Below, piece after piece: positions 26,961 through 34,259 of a stretch of DNA of 64,000 nucleotides. The stretch comes from Streptomyces sp. B21-105. GTDB taxonomy: Bacteria > Actinomycetota > Actinomycetes > Streptomycetales > Streptomycetaceae. The notes beneath the pieces were generated by a model. It had not been told where the DNA came from and did no database searches. It was given only the letters and a program-made list of their open reading frames with translations. The stretch spans positions 4,712,001-4,776,000 of the forward strand of contig NZ_JARUMJ010000001.1 of assembly GCF_036898465.1 (NCBI RefSeq), written 5' to 3'. Within the stretch, counting starts at the first letter, position 1; each line of letters starts with the position of its first letter. Position numbers and translations under genes: made by a program.

Positions 26961-27267
26961 CGACTCATGGCGCGTGCTTCCGTGCACCGATAGATGCAAT
27001 CTTGGTCCGACTGGGGAAGTTTTTCTTGTACACAGCTGGGGACGAGGAAACCTGCTGGTCAATGGGTCTTTCTCGTGTGGCACGGCCAACTACTCACAGG
27101 CCTGTCCCGCAGGTTCCACACAGCTGTGGGTCAAGTCTCCACAGGGGCACCGAGGTTGTACCCAGGGCCTGTGGATATCCAGATTGGCTGGTGACAACGG
27201 GCGTGCCACTATCGGCAAGCCAACCGGCGGAACTGCCCGACTAGGCAGCGCAGTTGATGTTGAGCAG

Positions 27268-27281
27268 GTTCCACGTGAAAC
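27268..27281. promoter_or_regulatory. parS: parS-like ParB-binding site within the AICE
   Basis: GTTCCACGTGAAAC differs by one base from the consensus GTTTCACGTGAAAC bound by Streptomyces ParB, and is the exact reverse complement of the chromosomal copy at 38891-38904. It lies inside the att-bounded element. Confidence 0.7.
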
Positions 27282-27374
27282 GACGCGCGGGAGTGACACC
27301 CGTGTCTGTAAGCGGAATTGGGCCTCTCATATGTCAGTGGCGTGCCGTAGAAAGGTCAGGCCCAGACGAGATGC

Positions 27375-27415
27375 GGGGCGCACCCGAGCACTTTGGCGAG
27401 AGGCAGGTGCGCCCC
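27375..27415 (+). promoter_or_regulatory. Inverted repeat in the leader of the small membrane ORF
   Basis: GGGGCGCACC (27375-27384) and its exact complement GGTGCGCCCC (27406-27415) can form a 10-bp stem with a 21-nt loop, ending 12 bp before the AGGAGG site of the next ORF. It could be an attenuator, a terminator for upstream transcription or an operator. Confidence 0.4.
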
Positions 27416-27433
27416 GAGAGAGCCAGGAGGAAC

Positions 27434-27700
27434 ATGAACACGCCCCGTCCGACCCACAACGCCCAGCTTCTACACGGAAGCTTTGGCGCTAGTACCACTG
27501 TTCCACGAGCCACTGACAACGCCCAATGGGTATGGCTCGGAGCAGTAGTCAGCTGCGTGATTGGAGCCCAGCCCCTTGCCGCAGCCCTCGATTCGGCGAC
27601 TCAGTTGGTCACCGTTATCGTCGTGTTGCTGCTTGTCCGCGCGCACCTGCAGAGTCGTCCATGTACTGCTGCAGAGGAGAGTCGTCAAGTACGGCGCTGA
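27434..27700 (+). CDS. Small hypothetical membrane protein at the attR end
   Basis: An 88-residue protein; ATG 27434 is preceded by a strong AGGAGG. The N-terminus has a duplicated element (PTHNAQ and ATDNAQ). Two hydrophobic stretches (VWLGAVVSCVIGAQPLAAAL and ATQLVTVIVVLLLVRAHL) predict two membrane helices, followed by a polar tail. It is the last gene before attR. I do not recognise a family; it is part of the element cargo. Confidence 0.6.
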   Translation: MNTPRPTHNAQLLHGSFGASTTVPRATDNAQWVWLGAVVSCVIGAQPLAAALDSATQLVTVIVVLLLVRAHLQSRPCTAAEESRQVRR

Positions 27701-27704
27701 TGTC

Positions 27705-27727
27705 TGACACCAGTGGTTGACACCAAC
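27705..27727 (+). promoter_or_regulatory. Candidate integrase arm-type sites, right end
   Basis: TGACACCAGT (27705-27714) and TGACACCAAC (27718-27727) start 13 bp apart, about 100 bp inside attR. They share the consensus TGACAYCWRY and the 13-bp spacing with the pair next to attL. Confidence 0.5.
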
Positions 27728-27821
27728 AGGGGCGAACAACGGCGGTCGACGCTGAACCTGAGTGGACCAGCGACCCAGGCCGAAGGTCGATTGACCCAGT
27801 ACGCGCATCCGGCGTGATCGA

Positions 27822-27869
27822 CCTGATAAGGATGAGGCCACAGGTTCAAATCCTGTTAGCCCCACCAGC
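27822..27869 (+). repeat. attR: attR: 48-bp duplication of the tRNA-Ile 3' end
   Basis: Exact copy of 15356-15403: anticodon loop, T-arm and acceptor 3' strand of tRNA-Ile(GAT) plus CCAGC. There is no 5' half, so it is not a functional tRNA. It marks the right junction of the AICE. Confidence 0.95.
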
Positions 27870-27872
27870 CAG

Positions 27873-27907
27873 AAGACCCCCGGACCGATGGTCCGGGGGT
27901 CTTTTTT
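27873..27907 (+). terminator. Original chromosomal terminator of tRNA-Ile, now beyond attR
   Basis: A stem of at least 13 bp (AGACCCCCGGACC and its complement) with a 3-nt loop is followed by TTTTT. It lies directly after attR, the position expected for the terminator of the uninterrupted tRNA-Ile gene. Confidence 0.85.
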
Positions 27908-27952
27908 GAGCGTGCTGAGGGGGACGTCGGCCGGGGATGTCCTCGCGGGCCG

Positions 27953-28636
27953 TCAGGTCACGAAGAGCAGTGTCAACAGCAGCACCAGGCCGACCGACGC
28001 CGGGACGATGATCTCGTACGCCCAGCGCACTTCGGGCCTGCCCTGGCCCTCCTGGGTCGCGGCGCCTGCCTCCTGGAGCGCGCGCAGGCTGTCGATGGCA
28101 CTGCCGGAACTCGGCCGCAGGCGTTTCGTCTCCGCGGTCGGCCGGTCCGGCCGGCCCGCGTCGAACAGGCCGCGGCGGTTCAGCGGCTGCCCGCCCGGAA
28201 CCAGCGAGGACTCGACCATCCTCATCTGCTCGTATCCGGCCTGTCTGACGCCCCGGACGGAGACCGGGATGGCCCACAACTGGTACTTGGTGCCGAGCTG
28301 GTCGAAGACTTCGTTGGAGTGGCCGGCCCGCAACCCGGAGACGGCCTCCCAGGGCAGGGTGACGGTGCGGAACGGGTTGCGGACGCGCAACCGGTCGTCG
28401 TCGGCGAAGACCGCCGGACGCAGGGTGAGGGCGAACAGCAGGGGAACCACGAGCAGCATCCCCGCCAGCGACTTCCACAGCGTGGCGCCCCCGGTGCTGA
28501 CGACCGCGATGACGCCGAGGCCCAGCACGACGGCGAGCGACACCGCTCCCGTGGCGATGCCGGCCGGCGACCGGAAGATCCGGTCGGTGGAGGGGGGTCG
28601 CGCGACGGACGGTGACTGGGGCTCGGCTGGCGACAT
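27953..28636 (-). CDS. PH-domain-like membrane protein
   Basis: A 227-residue protein from ATG 28636 (MSPAEPQSPSVARPPSTD). Two adjacent membrane segments (IATGAVSLAVVLGLGVIAVV and LAGMLLVVPLLFALTL) are followed by a bacterial PH-like domain (DDRLRVRNPFRTVTLPWEAVSGLRAGHSNEV, then YQLWAIPVSVRGVR), a charged linker and a C-terminal helix (IIVPASVGLVLLLTLLFV). This layout is common in actinobacterial PH-domain membrane proteins of unknown function. Upstream open frame to 28795 is unlikely coding. It is the first chromosomal gene to the right of the element. Confidence 0.75.
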   Translation of the reverse strand: MSPAEPQSPSVARPPSTDRIFRSPAGIATGAVSLAVVLGLGVIAVVSTGGATLWKSLAGMLLVVPLLFALTLRPAVFADDDRLRVRNPFRTVTLPWEAVSGLRAGHSNEVFDQLGTKYQLWAIPVSVRGVRQAGYEQMRMVESSLVPGGQPLNRRGLFDAGRPDRPTAETKRLRPSSGSAIDSLRALQEAGAATQEGQGRPEVRWAYEIIVPASVGLVLLLTLLFVT

Positions 28637-28814
28637 GCCTGCGATTGTGCCCGACGGCGTGTGTGTCGGCCACGGTACGAATGGGAGCAGTCTGGGCCAC
28701 CTGGTCCGGGCGGCGCCGGGGCACGGCGAAGGCCCGGTGGCTCCTGGGGAGCTGCCGGGCCTGCTCGTGCGGGCTGTACGCAAGTTCGCCGTCACGTCGG
28801 GGAGAGGCGGGGGC

Positions 28815-29183
28815 TCAGTTCTGCTGGGGGACGGCCGGCTCGGCGGGATCCTCGGGGGTGCAGGACGTCGTGTGCTCGGCCGGTTCCGTGTCCGGCAGAC
28901 CGTGGTGGCGGCAGCTGGGGGACTTGCCGTGCGCCTCGGCGTGGATGCGCTGCTTCATCGTGGGGGGCAGGGAGCGGGCCTGGGACCAGAGCCAGGTCGA
29001 CGACGACGACGCCGTCGGCCAGGCCGGCTGCTGTGCGGTGCCGACGCTCTCCGCGCTGCGCGCCGGCCCGGTCAGGGCCGTGGCCGTCGCGGCGGTCGTC
29101 GTGATGAGTCCGAGCGCCGTGCACAGCGCGAGGAAGGCGGTGACGATGGCGGTCCACAGCTTCATGACGCGGTTGTCGGTCAT
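28815..29183 (-). CDS. Small secreted or membrane-anchored hypothetical protein
   Basis: A 122-residue protein, ATG 29183 preceded by GAGGGG. An N-terminal hydrophobic stretch (LWTAIVTAFLALCTALGLITTTAATATALTG) acts as a signal or anchor. The rest is Ser/Pro/Glu-rich with two cysteines (PSCRHHG and TSCTPED) and the segment SLPPTMKQRIHAEAHGKSP. This seems a conserved Streptomyces hypothetical, possibly a DUF6344-type protein, but that name is uncertain. Function is unknown. Confidence 0.6.
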   Translation of the reverse strand: MTDNRVMKLWTAIVTAFLALCTALGLITTTAATATALTGPARSAESVGTAQQPAWPTASSSSTWLWSQARSLPPTMKQRIHAEAHGKSPSCRHHGLPDTEPAEHTTSCTPEDPAEPAVPQQN

Positions 29184-29532
29184 GGCCCCTCACATTCAGG
29201 TTGGGCGATTTGCGTACTTTCCTCATGATGTGTATAGAGGCCGTGAAGTGGTGGACCGACGCCCGTGGCGTGGCGTTGTTCCGATGAACACCACTCGGAT
29301 GGGTGCAAGAGCGGCGAAATCGGCAGGAACATGAGCTGACAGGTTCTAAAAGGGATGAAAGTCGCCCTCGGTGGAGATGTGATCACCCTCCGATCGGAGT
29401 GCTGCGATCCGCTTCTACTGCGCTGCCGATGGCGGGAGTTGAGAGGCGGATGCAGGTCACCGATCGGTATCGGTCGGTGTGTATAGTCGGGCGGCAGAGA
29501 TCCCCTACGCCAAGGAAAGACGAGGTAGCGCG
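29184..29532. promoter_or_regulatory. Divergent intergenic region, hypothetical / DLW-39 gene
   Basis: A 349-bp gap. GTGTATAG occurs twice (about 29229 and 29480), and TATAGT at 29482-29487 is a good -10 hexamer for the DLW-39 gene about 46 bp downstream. No clear -35 was found. A leftward open frame over this gap looks like a composition artefact. Confidence 0.45.
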
Positions 29533-29661
29533 GTGAAGAAGCTTCTCCTGGTCGCACTGGCCGCCATCGGCGGGCTCCTCGTGTACCGCCAGATCCAGGC
29601 GGACCGCGCCGAGCAGGATCTGTGGACGGAGGCGACCGACTCCGTGCCCACGGGTTCCTGA
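29533..29661 (+). CDS. DLW-39 family small protein
   Basis: A 42-codon gene at GTG 29533 whose product reads MKKLLLVALAAIGGLLVYRQ, then IQADRAEQDLWTEATDSVPTGS. A single N-terminal hydrophobic helix is followed by a short polar tail with the D-L-W motif that names the actinobacterial DLW-39 family. It is a tiny membrane protein of unknown function conserved in this chromosomal neighbourhood. A terminator follows at about 29685. Confidence 0.88.
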   Translation: MKKLLLVALAAIGGLLVYRQIQADRAEQDLWTEATDSVPTGS

Positions 29662-29684
29662 GTACCGATTCCGAAGACTGAGCA

Positions 29685-29713
29685 GACCCCGGCCGCAGCT
29701 CGCGGTCGGGGTC
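29685..29713 (+). terminator. Terminator after the DLW-39 gene
   Basis: GACCCCGGCCGC (29685-29696) pairs with GCGGTCGGGGTC (29702-29713), with one G-U, around a 5-nt loop, 24 nt after the stop codon and followed by a short T-containing tail. Confidence 0.7.
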
Positions 29714-29854
29714 TTGTGTTGCGTAACCCCCGGACCACGGTTAACGGGCAGCCGAAGGCGGGCTTTCCGGACGCCCGTACGGAATGCACGGGTGCCACGC
29801 ACGCGTGCCGGGCAGGATGGCTCACATTCGGTCCAAGGCGAGGGGACGGCGTTG

Positions 29855-31371
29855 ATGACCCGGCGTGCGCGACGTGGGAGTGCCGGGGCGGCCCGGTGGC
29901 GGACCGCCGTGCGGACCGCCGTCGTGGGCGCGGTGCTGTGCGCGGCCCCGGCCGCGCTGCCCGGGCCGGCGGCGACGGCCGCGCGGGCGGCGACGACCGC
30001 GCCGGGCGCGCCTGGCGCGCGGAAGGCACCGGACGCCCCGCCCTACGCCTTCGCGGACGACGTCCGCCCCGCACCCGCGGCGACGGGCACCACCGGCGCC
30101 GTGAGGCTGGATCCCGGCGCGACCTACCGCAGTTCCCTCGAGAGCCAGGAGAAGGCCTACTACCGCCTCGAACTCGACGGCACGTCGAACGCGTACGTCG
30201 CCGTCACGGCCGTACCCCCGGCGGACGCCGCCCTCTCCGTCGGCGACGGCGTCAGCATCTCCGTACAGAACGCCGACGGCGCCTCCTGCTCCCGCGACTC
30301 GGCGACCGTCGGGGCGTCCAAGAGCCCGCAGCCGATCACCGCGTGGGGCGCGCGCGAAGTGCTCCCCGGCAGGAGCCTGTGCCAGAAGGCCGGGACGTAC
30401 TACGTGGTCGTGGCGCGCACCGGCGTCCAGACGGGCGGCGGCAACGGGGGCGGCAACGGGGCCGGTAGCGGGGACGGCACTCGGGACGGCCGTGGCACCG
30501 GCTCGGGTGCCGGTGGCGAGGAGACGGCTCCCGCCGCCGGGGCCTGGGATCTGGAGCTCGCTCCCGTCACCGAGCCCGCCCTGCGGGAGGCGGCCGCCAC
30601 GCGCGTGCCCGAGGCGTGGGACTCGGCGACGCCCACGCCCCCCGTGGCCGAGCCGACGGCCGTCCGGGGCGGAGCCGGATTCACCGGGGCCACCGCCGTA
30701 CGGCAGGGCGTCTGGAGGGACGAGATCGTCCCGGCCGGACCCTCTTCTACAAGGTGCCCGTGGACTGGGGCCGTCAGGTGTCCGCCGCGGTCGACCTGGG
30801 GAGCGCCGACAAGGATTCCGGCTATGTGGTCGACGCCCTGGACATGACGCTCTACAACCCGGTGCGAGCCGAGATCCAGGACACCGCAGTGGGGTACGGC
30901 GGCACCCAGAAGTCGACGGCGCTGCCCCCGCTCCCGCCGGTCGGCTACGCCAACCGCTACGCCTCCACCACCTCCACCAAGGCCCTGCGGTTCGCCGGCG
31001 AGTACTACCTCGTGGTGCACCTCGCGGCGCAGGTGGGCGACCGGTTCGGGGACGGCCCCTACGGGCTGACCCTGCGGGTCCGGGTCGGCGGCCGGACACA
31101 GGACGGGCCGGGGTACGCGGCGCGGTCGGCGCCCCGCGGGATCTTCGACGTCGGCACCCCGGATCCCGAGCCCGAGGCGGCCGGGACAGCACACACCGTC
31201 GACGCGTCGCGCAGCGCGACGGCGGGCGGTGACCCCGCGATGAAGGCGGTGGCGGTGGGCGGCATCGGCGCCGGCAGCCTGCTGCTCACGGTGCTCGGGG
31301 CCTGGACCCTGACCGCGCGGCGCCGGGCCGCGGCTCAGATACGGGCCAACGCCCAGAACCCCACCGCGTAA
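29855..31371 (+). pseudogene. Secreted, membrane-anchored protein gene with a 1-nt frameshift
   Basis: The first frame (ATG 29855) encodes a signal peptide (VRTAVVGAVLCAAPAALPGPAATAARA), then PYAFADDVRPA and a beta-rich ectodomain with a Gly/Asn-rich linker. It loses sense at about 30734, where it reads EIVPAGPSSTR. The frame reached by adding one base continues as GRTLFYKVPVDWGRQVSAAVD, further ectodomain (GEYYLVVHLAAQVGDRFGDGPYGLTLRV) and a C-terminal membrane helix (GIGAGSLLLTVLGAWTLTARRR). A missing G in the CCGGCCGG stretch at 30731-30738 explains it. The intact product would be about 505 residues. Function is unknown; a sequencing error is possible. The 3' end overlaps the convergent kinase gene by 37 bp. 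Confidence 0.8.
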
Positions 31372-32954
31372 CAGGCCAGCGCGAGCAGCAGCAGGGGCAC
31401 CGCGACCTTCACCGGCGGCCCGGGGCGTCCCCGGCGGGCGGCGCGATGCCCGCGGCGGCCGGTTGTCCGCGGCGAGGCAGCCGCCGCCACAGGTGCGTGC
31501 TGCGGGGGGTGCGGGTGTTGCGCGTGCTGCGGCGTCCGGGGGTCCCGGGCGGTGTACGAGGCGGTCGATGAGGTGTCGGCCCGAGGCTCACGGGTGGGCG
31601 GGGCGAACGTGGGCTCGTACGAGGCCTCGTACGCGGGCTCGTTGATCGGCTCGTAGGCGGGCGCCTGGTGGTACGTGGGCGCGGGGGAGCCGGGCGGTGG
31701 CGTGTGGCCGGGAGGACGGGGCATGGGGTGCCCCGGGGACGCCGGAGCGGACGCCTGCGCGGCGGGGAACGAGCCGGACGTCGGCTGCGGCGGCGGCAGA
31801 GGGAAGCTGCCGGTGTCCGACATCGAGGGGGCGTGCGGGGGCGCGTGCGAAGGGGCGTGCGAGGGAGTCGGGGTGCGCTCGGGAAACAGGGCGGACGCGG
31901 GACCCGGAGCGTGCGAGGGGGAGGACGGAGGAGCGGCGGGCCGGGGTGGCGCCTGCGCGGGCGCGGAAGGCGGCCGGGAGGGCAGGGAGGCGACGCTCGG
32001 GCGAGCGGGATCCCGTGGCCCGGCGGGCCCGGGCGCGGGGTTCTCGGGACGGGTGGTCGAGCCGTCGGACCGGGGCACGGGGCCGTCGGGACCGTACCCC
32101 TTGGGCAGCGGCCCGAGTTGGTCGAAGATCTCGATCATCTCGTCGTCCGGCCCCGGCTCCGGAAGGAGTTCGGCGGCCGCCGCGAGGGCCTTGCGCGCCC
32201 CCGTGGCGGTGCGGAAGCGCGCCTGCGGATCCGGCTGCAGGAGTGTGGCCACGACCTGCCACAGAGGCTCGGGGACGTTCTTGGGCGCGCCCGGCGTTCC
32301 GTGGTCCGCGAAGTACTCGACCAGGGCCTTGGTGTCCGGCTTGGCCCCTTCGAGCAGGTACAGCGCGACCAGTCCGACCGCGAACAGGTCGGCAGGGAAG
32401 TCGGGGTCGGCGCCCAGCATCTGCTCGGGCGCGAGGTAGCCCGGCGTCCCCACCACGAGGTCGGTGTCGGTCAGCCGGGGCTCGCCCAGCCGCATCGCGA
32501 TGCCGAAGTCGGAGAGCCTGAGGCGCGGCCGTGCCGTCCCGGTGGCCTCCAGCAGGATGTTGGCGGGCTTGATGTCGCGGTGCACGACGCCTTCCGCGTG
32601 GACCGCGGCGAGCCCGGAGAGCAGCTGGTCGAGCAGCGTGCACACGAACACCGGCGGCAGGGGCCCGTAGTCGCCGACGATGTGGGCCAGCGAACCGCCG
32701 GCCACCAGGTCCATGGTGAAGAGGACCTTGTCGTCGTCGGCCGCCCAGCTGGCGGGCGCGAGCACATGAGGATGGTCGATCCGCAACGCCTGCTCGCGCA
32801 CGAAGCGCAGCAGCGCGTGCGCGTCGCTCTGCTGGAGCACCTTGGCGGCGACATAGCGGCGGCGGCGATGGTCCCAGGCACGCCAGACCGCGCCGACCCC
32901 TCCGCGACCGATCGGGTCGGCCAGTTCGTACCGTGCGGCGAAGACCTCACCCAT
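31335..32954 (-). CDS. Serine/threonine protein kinase with Pro-rich tail and C-terminal membrane helix
   Basis: A 539-residue Hanks-type kinase. The ATG at 32954 gives MGEVFAARYELADPIGRGGVGAVW, the glycine loop at the right distance. The VAIK-equivalent lysine is in VAAKVLQ, the catalytic loop is VVHRDIKPANILL, the metal motif DFGIAMRLG and the APE motif LAPEQM. The kinase domain ends near residue 265. A long Pro/Ser/Ala-rich linker (about 290-500) leads to a C-terminal helix (VKVAVPLLLLALACYAVGFWAL). There are no PASTA repeats, so it differs from PknB at 42.9-44.9 kb. Substrates are unknown. Confidence 0.92.
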   Translation of the reverse strand: MGEVFAARYELADPIGRGGVGAVWRAWDHRRRRYVAAKVLQQSDAHALLRFVREQALRIDHPHVLAPASWAADDDKVLFTMDLVAGGSLAHIVGDYGPLPPVFVCTLLDQLLSGLAAVHAEGVVHRDIKPANILLEATGTARPRLRLSDFGIAMRLGEPRLTDTDLVVGTPGYLAPEQMLGADPDFPADLFAVGLVALYLLEGAKPDTKALVEYFADHGTPGAPKNVPEPLWQVVATLLQPDPQARFRTATGARKALAAAAELLPEPGPDDEMIEIFDQLGPLPKGYGPDGPVPRSDGSTTRPENPAPGPAGPRDPARPSVASLPSRPPSAPAQAPPRPAAPPSSPSHAPGPASALFPERTPTPSHAPSHAPPHAPSMSDTGSFPLPPPQPTSGSFPAAQASAPASPGHPMPRPPGHTPPPGSPAPTYHQAPAYEPINEPAYEASYEPTFAPPTREPRADTSSTASYTARDPRTPQHAQHPHPPQHAPVAAAASPRTTGRRGHRAARRGRPGPPVKVAVPLLLLALACYAVGFWALARI

Positions 32955-33315
32955 GGCAGTGCGTCGCTCCTCCCCCTCGCCCCTAAGGGTTCTCCCCCTT
33001 GCTACCCCCGTGACGGGCGATACGACCCCTGAGTCCCCCGTGGACTTCACGAGCGCCGCGCGCCCCGTGCATCCCCCCGAATTCCCGGTTCCGCCGGTTC
33101 CGCCGGTTCCGCCGGTTCCCTCGCGTTCCCCGTGGTGTCCCCGCGTCCCCCGTGGTGTTCCAGGCGCCCCCCGTGCACCCGTGTCCCCCGTCACGTGGTG
33201 CCGTGCCCGGTGCTGCCCGGTGCTGCCCGGTGCTGACCTGCGATGCCGGCTGCCGCCCCCGCGAGCTGCCGACCGTCCGGCTGCCGAACCCCCTTCGGCT
33301 ACCGGGGCCCGCCGC
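32955..33315. other. 361-bp intergenic region with two simple tandem repeats
   Basis: Holds a 9-bp repeat (GGTTCCGCC, about four copies at 33088-33119) and an 11-bp repeat (GCCCGGTGCTG, about three copies at 33203-33237). It separates the kinase start from the 3' end of the HTH gene on the same strand. No gene is supported; a rightward open frame through it is compositionally biased. Confidence 0.5.
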
Positions 33316-33864
33316 TCAGCTCTGGTGGGACTGGTAGTGCGTCACGGCGTCGGAGGTGCGGCCGGCGCCGTACACCCGGAGGAACTCCGCCAGTTCGGGG
33401 TGGGTCGGGGCGAGCGTGTCCGCGGCGTCGATGATGTCGCCGGCGGCGGCCACCGAGCGCAGCAGCGACTGGATCTCGCGGACCACCCGCCTGACCGTGG
33501 GCGCCCCCGAACTGGTCGTCGTCTGTGTGGCGTTGCTGAGCACCGATCCCCCCTGCGACCGTTTGATCTCGTCCATGCGCTCGGTCGCCTCGGCGGCGCT
33601 GACGCTGCCGTCCGCGACCTGTGCGGCCAACTCCTGCAGGAGCTGCACCCGTTGCACCACGGCCGGATTGCCGATCTTCGCCCGCTGACCGCTCATCAGC
33701 TGCGACAGCATCGGCGCCGACAGTCCCAGCACCCCCGCGAGACGAGCCTGGTTGAGGCCAAGATCGTCGATGAGCTTACGGAAGAGCGCCCCCAGCGGCT
33801 CCCCGTACCAGTTCCGCTGCAGTTCCCGCGCTCTCGCGGTCGCTTCCTGCTGTGCGGCGTCCAT
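33316..33864 (-). CDS. Helix-turn-helix DNA-binding protein
   Basis: A 182-residue regulator; ATG 33864 has GGGGAGA 4 nt upstream, which is better than the upstream alternatives. The N-terminus is WYGEPLGALFRKLIDDLGLNQARLAGVLGLSAPMLSQLMSGQRAKIG, an XRE-like HTH at about 28-68. The C-terminal half is helical with a Ser/Thr-rich linker. Homologous proteins are encoded near the kinase and tRNA-Ala in other Streptomyces. Targets are not known. Confidence 0.8.
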   Translation of the reverse strand: MDAAQQEATARARELQRNWYGEPLGALFRKLIDDLGLNQARLAGVLGLSAPMLSQLMSGQRAKIGNPAVVQRVQLLQELAAQVADGSVSAAEATERMDEIKRSQGGSVLSNATQTTTSSGAPTVRRVVREIQSLLRSVAAAGDIIDAADTLAPTHPELAEFLRVYGAGRTSDAVTHYQSHQS

Positions 33865-33964
33865 TGCGTCTCCCCATCGCTTCCCCAGAAACCGCGGTTC
33901 GCTGTAGCGAACCACGTCCGAGCATCTTACGGAGAGTGGTCATCCGCGGGGACCCCCAATCTTT

Positions 33965-33995
33965 TTGCGAGATACCCCCGGTGACCCGGTACTCT
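33965..33995 (+). promoter_or_regulatory. Possible tRNA-Ala promoter
   Basis: TTGCGA at 33965-33970 and TACTCT at 33990-33995 are 19 nt apart and 51 bp before the tRNA. The -10 is good; the spacing is long. Confidence 0.4.
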
Positions 33996-34046
33996 GGTCT
34001 GCGGCGCCCGCCGGGACGAGCTCGAATCGGCCGGACGTCACCTTCC

Positions 34047-34122
34047 GGGGCCTTAGCTCAGTTGGTAGAGCGCTGTCTTTGCATGGCAGATGTCAGGGGT
34101 TCGACTCCCCTAGGCTCCACCA
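34047..34122 (+). tRNA. tRNA-Ala (anticodon TGC)
   Basis: 76 nt including encoded CCA. Acceptor GGGGCCT pairs with AGGCTCC; the anticodon stem is CTGTC/GGCAG with loop TTTGCAT (anticodon TGC); the T-arm is AGGGG TTCGACT CCCCT. Confidence 0.97.
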
Positions 34123-34124
34123 CA

Positions 34125-34170
34125 AAGACCCCTCCTACCTGCGGTGACGCAGATGGGAGGGGTCTTTTTG
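34125..34170 (+). terminator. tRNA-Ala terminator
   Basis: A long stem (AAGACCCCTCC... pairing with GGAGGGGTCTT, with an inner TGCG/CGCA) is followed by TTTTT, directly after the tRNA CCA. Confidence 0.85.
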
Positions 34171-34259
34171 GCGTGCTGGGGCGTGGTGAGAAGCCGGTGG
34201 GCGGTCGGTCGGGCGACCTGCTCGGCGGCCCTCCGGTCGGCTTCCGGCAGGCGGCCCGC

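Larger units (their letters stand above)
26912..27433. other. 522-bp gene-poor region between repeat gene and small ORF
   Basis: No gene is supported here. It contains the hairpin after the repeat gene (26922-26960), a direct repeat AGATGCAATC (26931 and 26991), CCACA/TGTGG motifs resembling weak DnaA boxes (for example TGTGGATAT at 27169-27177), a parS-like site (27268-27281) and an inverted repeat (27375-27415) before the next ORF. Base composition is less GC-rich than the flanks. Confidence 0.5.
15356..27869. mobile_element. pSAM2-like actinomycete integrative and conjugative element (AICE)
   Basis: The element is bounded by 48-bp att repeats, 12,466 bp from attL start to attR start. The leftward core operon encodes, in transcription order, an SCO3933-type regulator, an FtsK/TraB-like DNA translocase, several small spread/transfer proteins, a rolling-circle RepSA-like initiator, Xis and Int. 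This is the full set needed for excision, replication and TraB-type conjugation of double-stranded DNA. The right half (21.8-27.7 kb) is accessory: regulators, a PP2C phosphatase, an ATPase, a repeat protein and structured noncoding DNA. The element looks intact except for a probable frameshift in the PP2C gene. Confidence 0.93.

Noticed and set aside
26960..27250. Second replication origin within the element from CCACA/TGTGG motifs
   Set aside because: The motifs deviate by two or more bases from DnaA boxes and are not spaced regularly. The element has its own RepSA and needs no DnaA origin.
27822..27869. Second tRNA-Ile
   Set aside because: Only the 3' half is present; D-arm and 5' acceptor strand are missing. 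It is attR.
29180..29557. Leftward 125-codon frame over the 29.2-29.5 kb intergenic gap
   Set aside because: No family similarity, no ribosome-binding site and it spans a likely promoter region.
33088..33237. Simple repeats GGTTCCGCC and GCCCGGTGCTG as iterons
   Set aside because: Short, low-complexity, next to no replication gene and with no partner protein; they look like slippage products.
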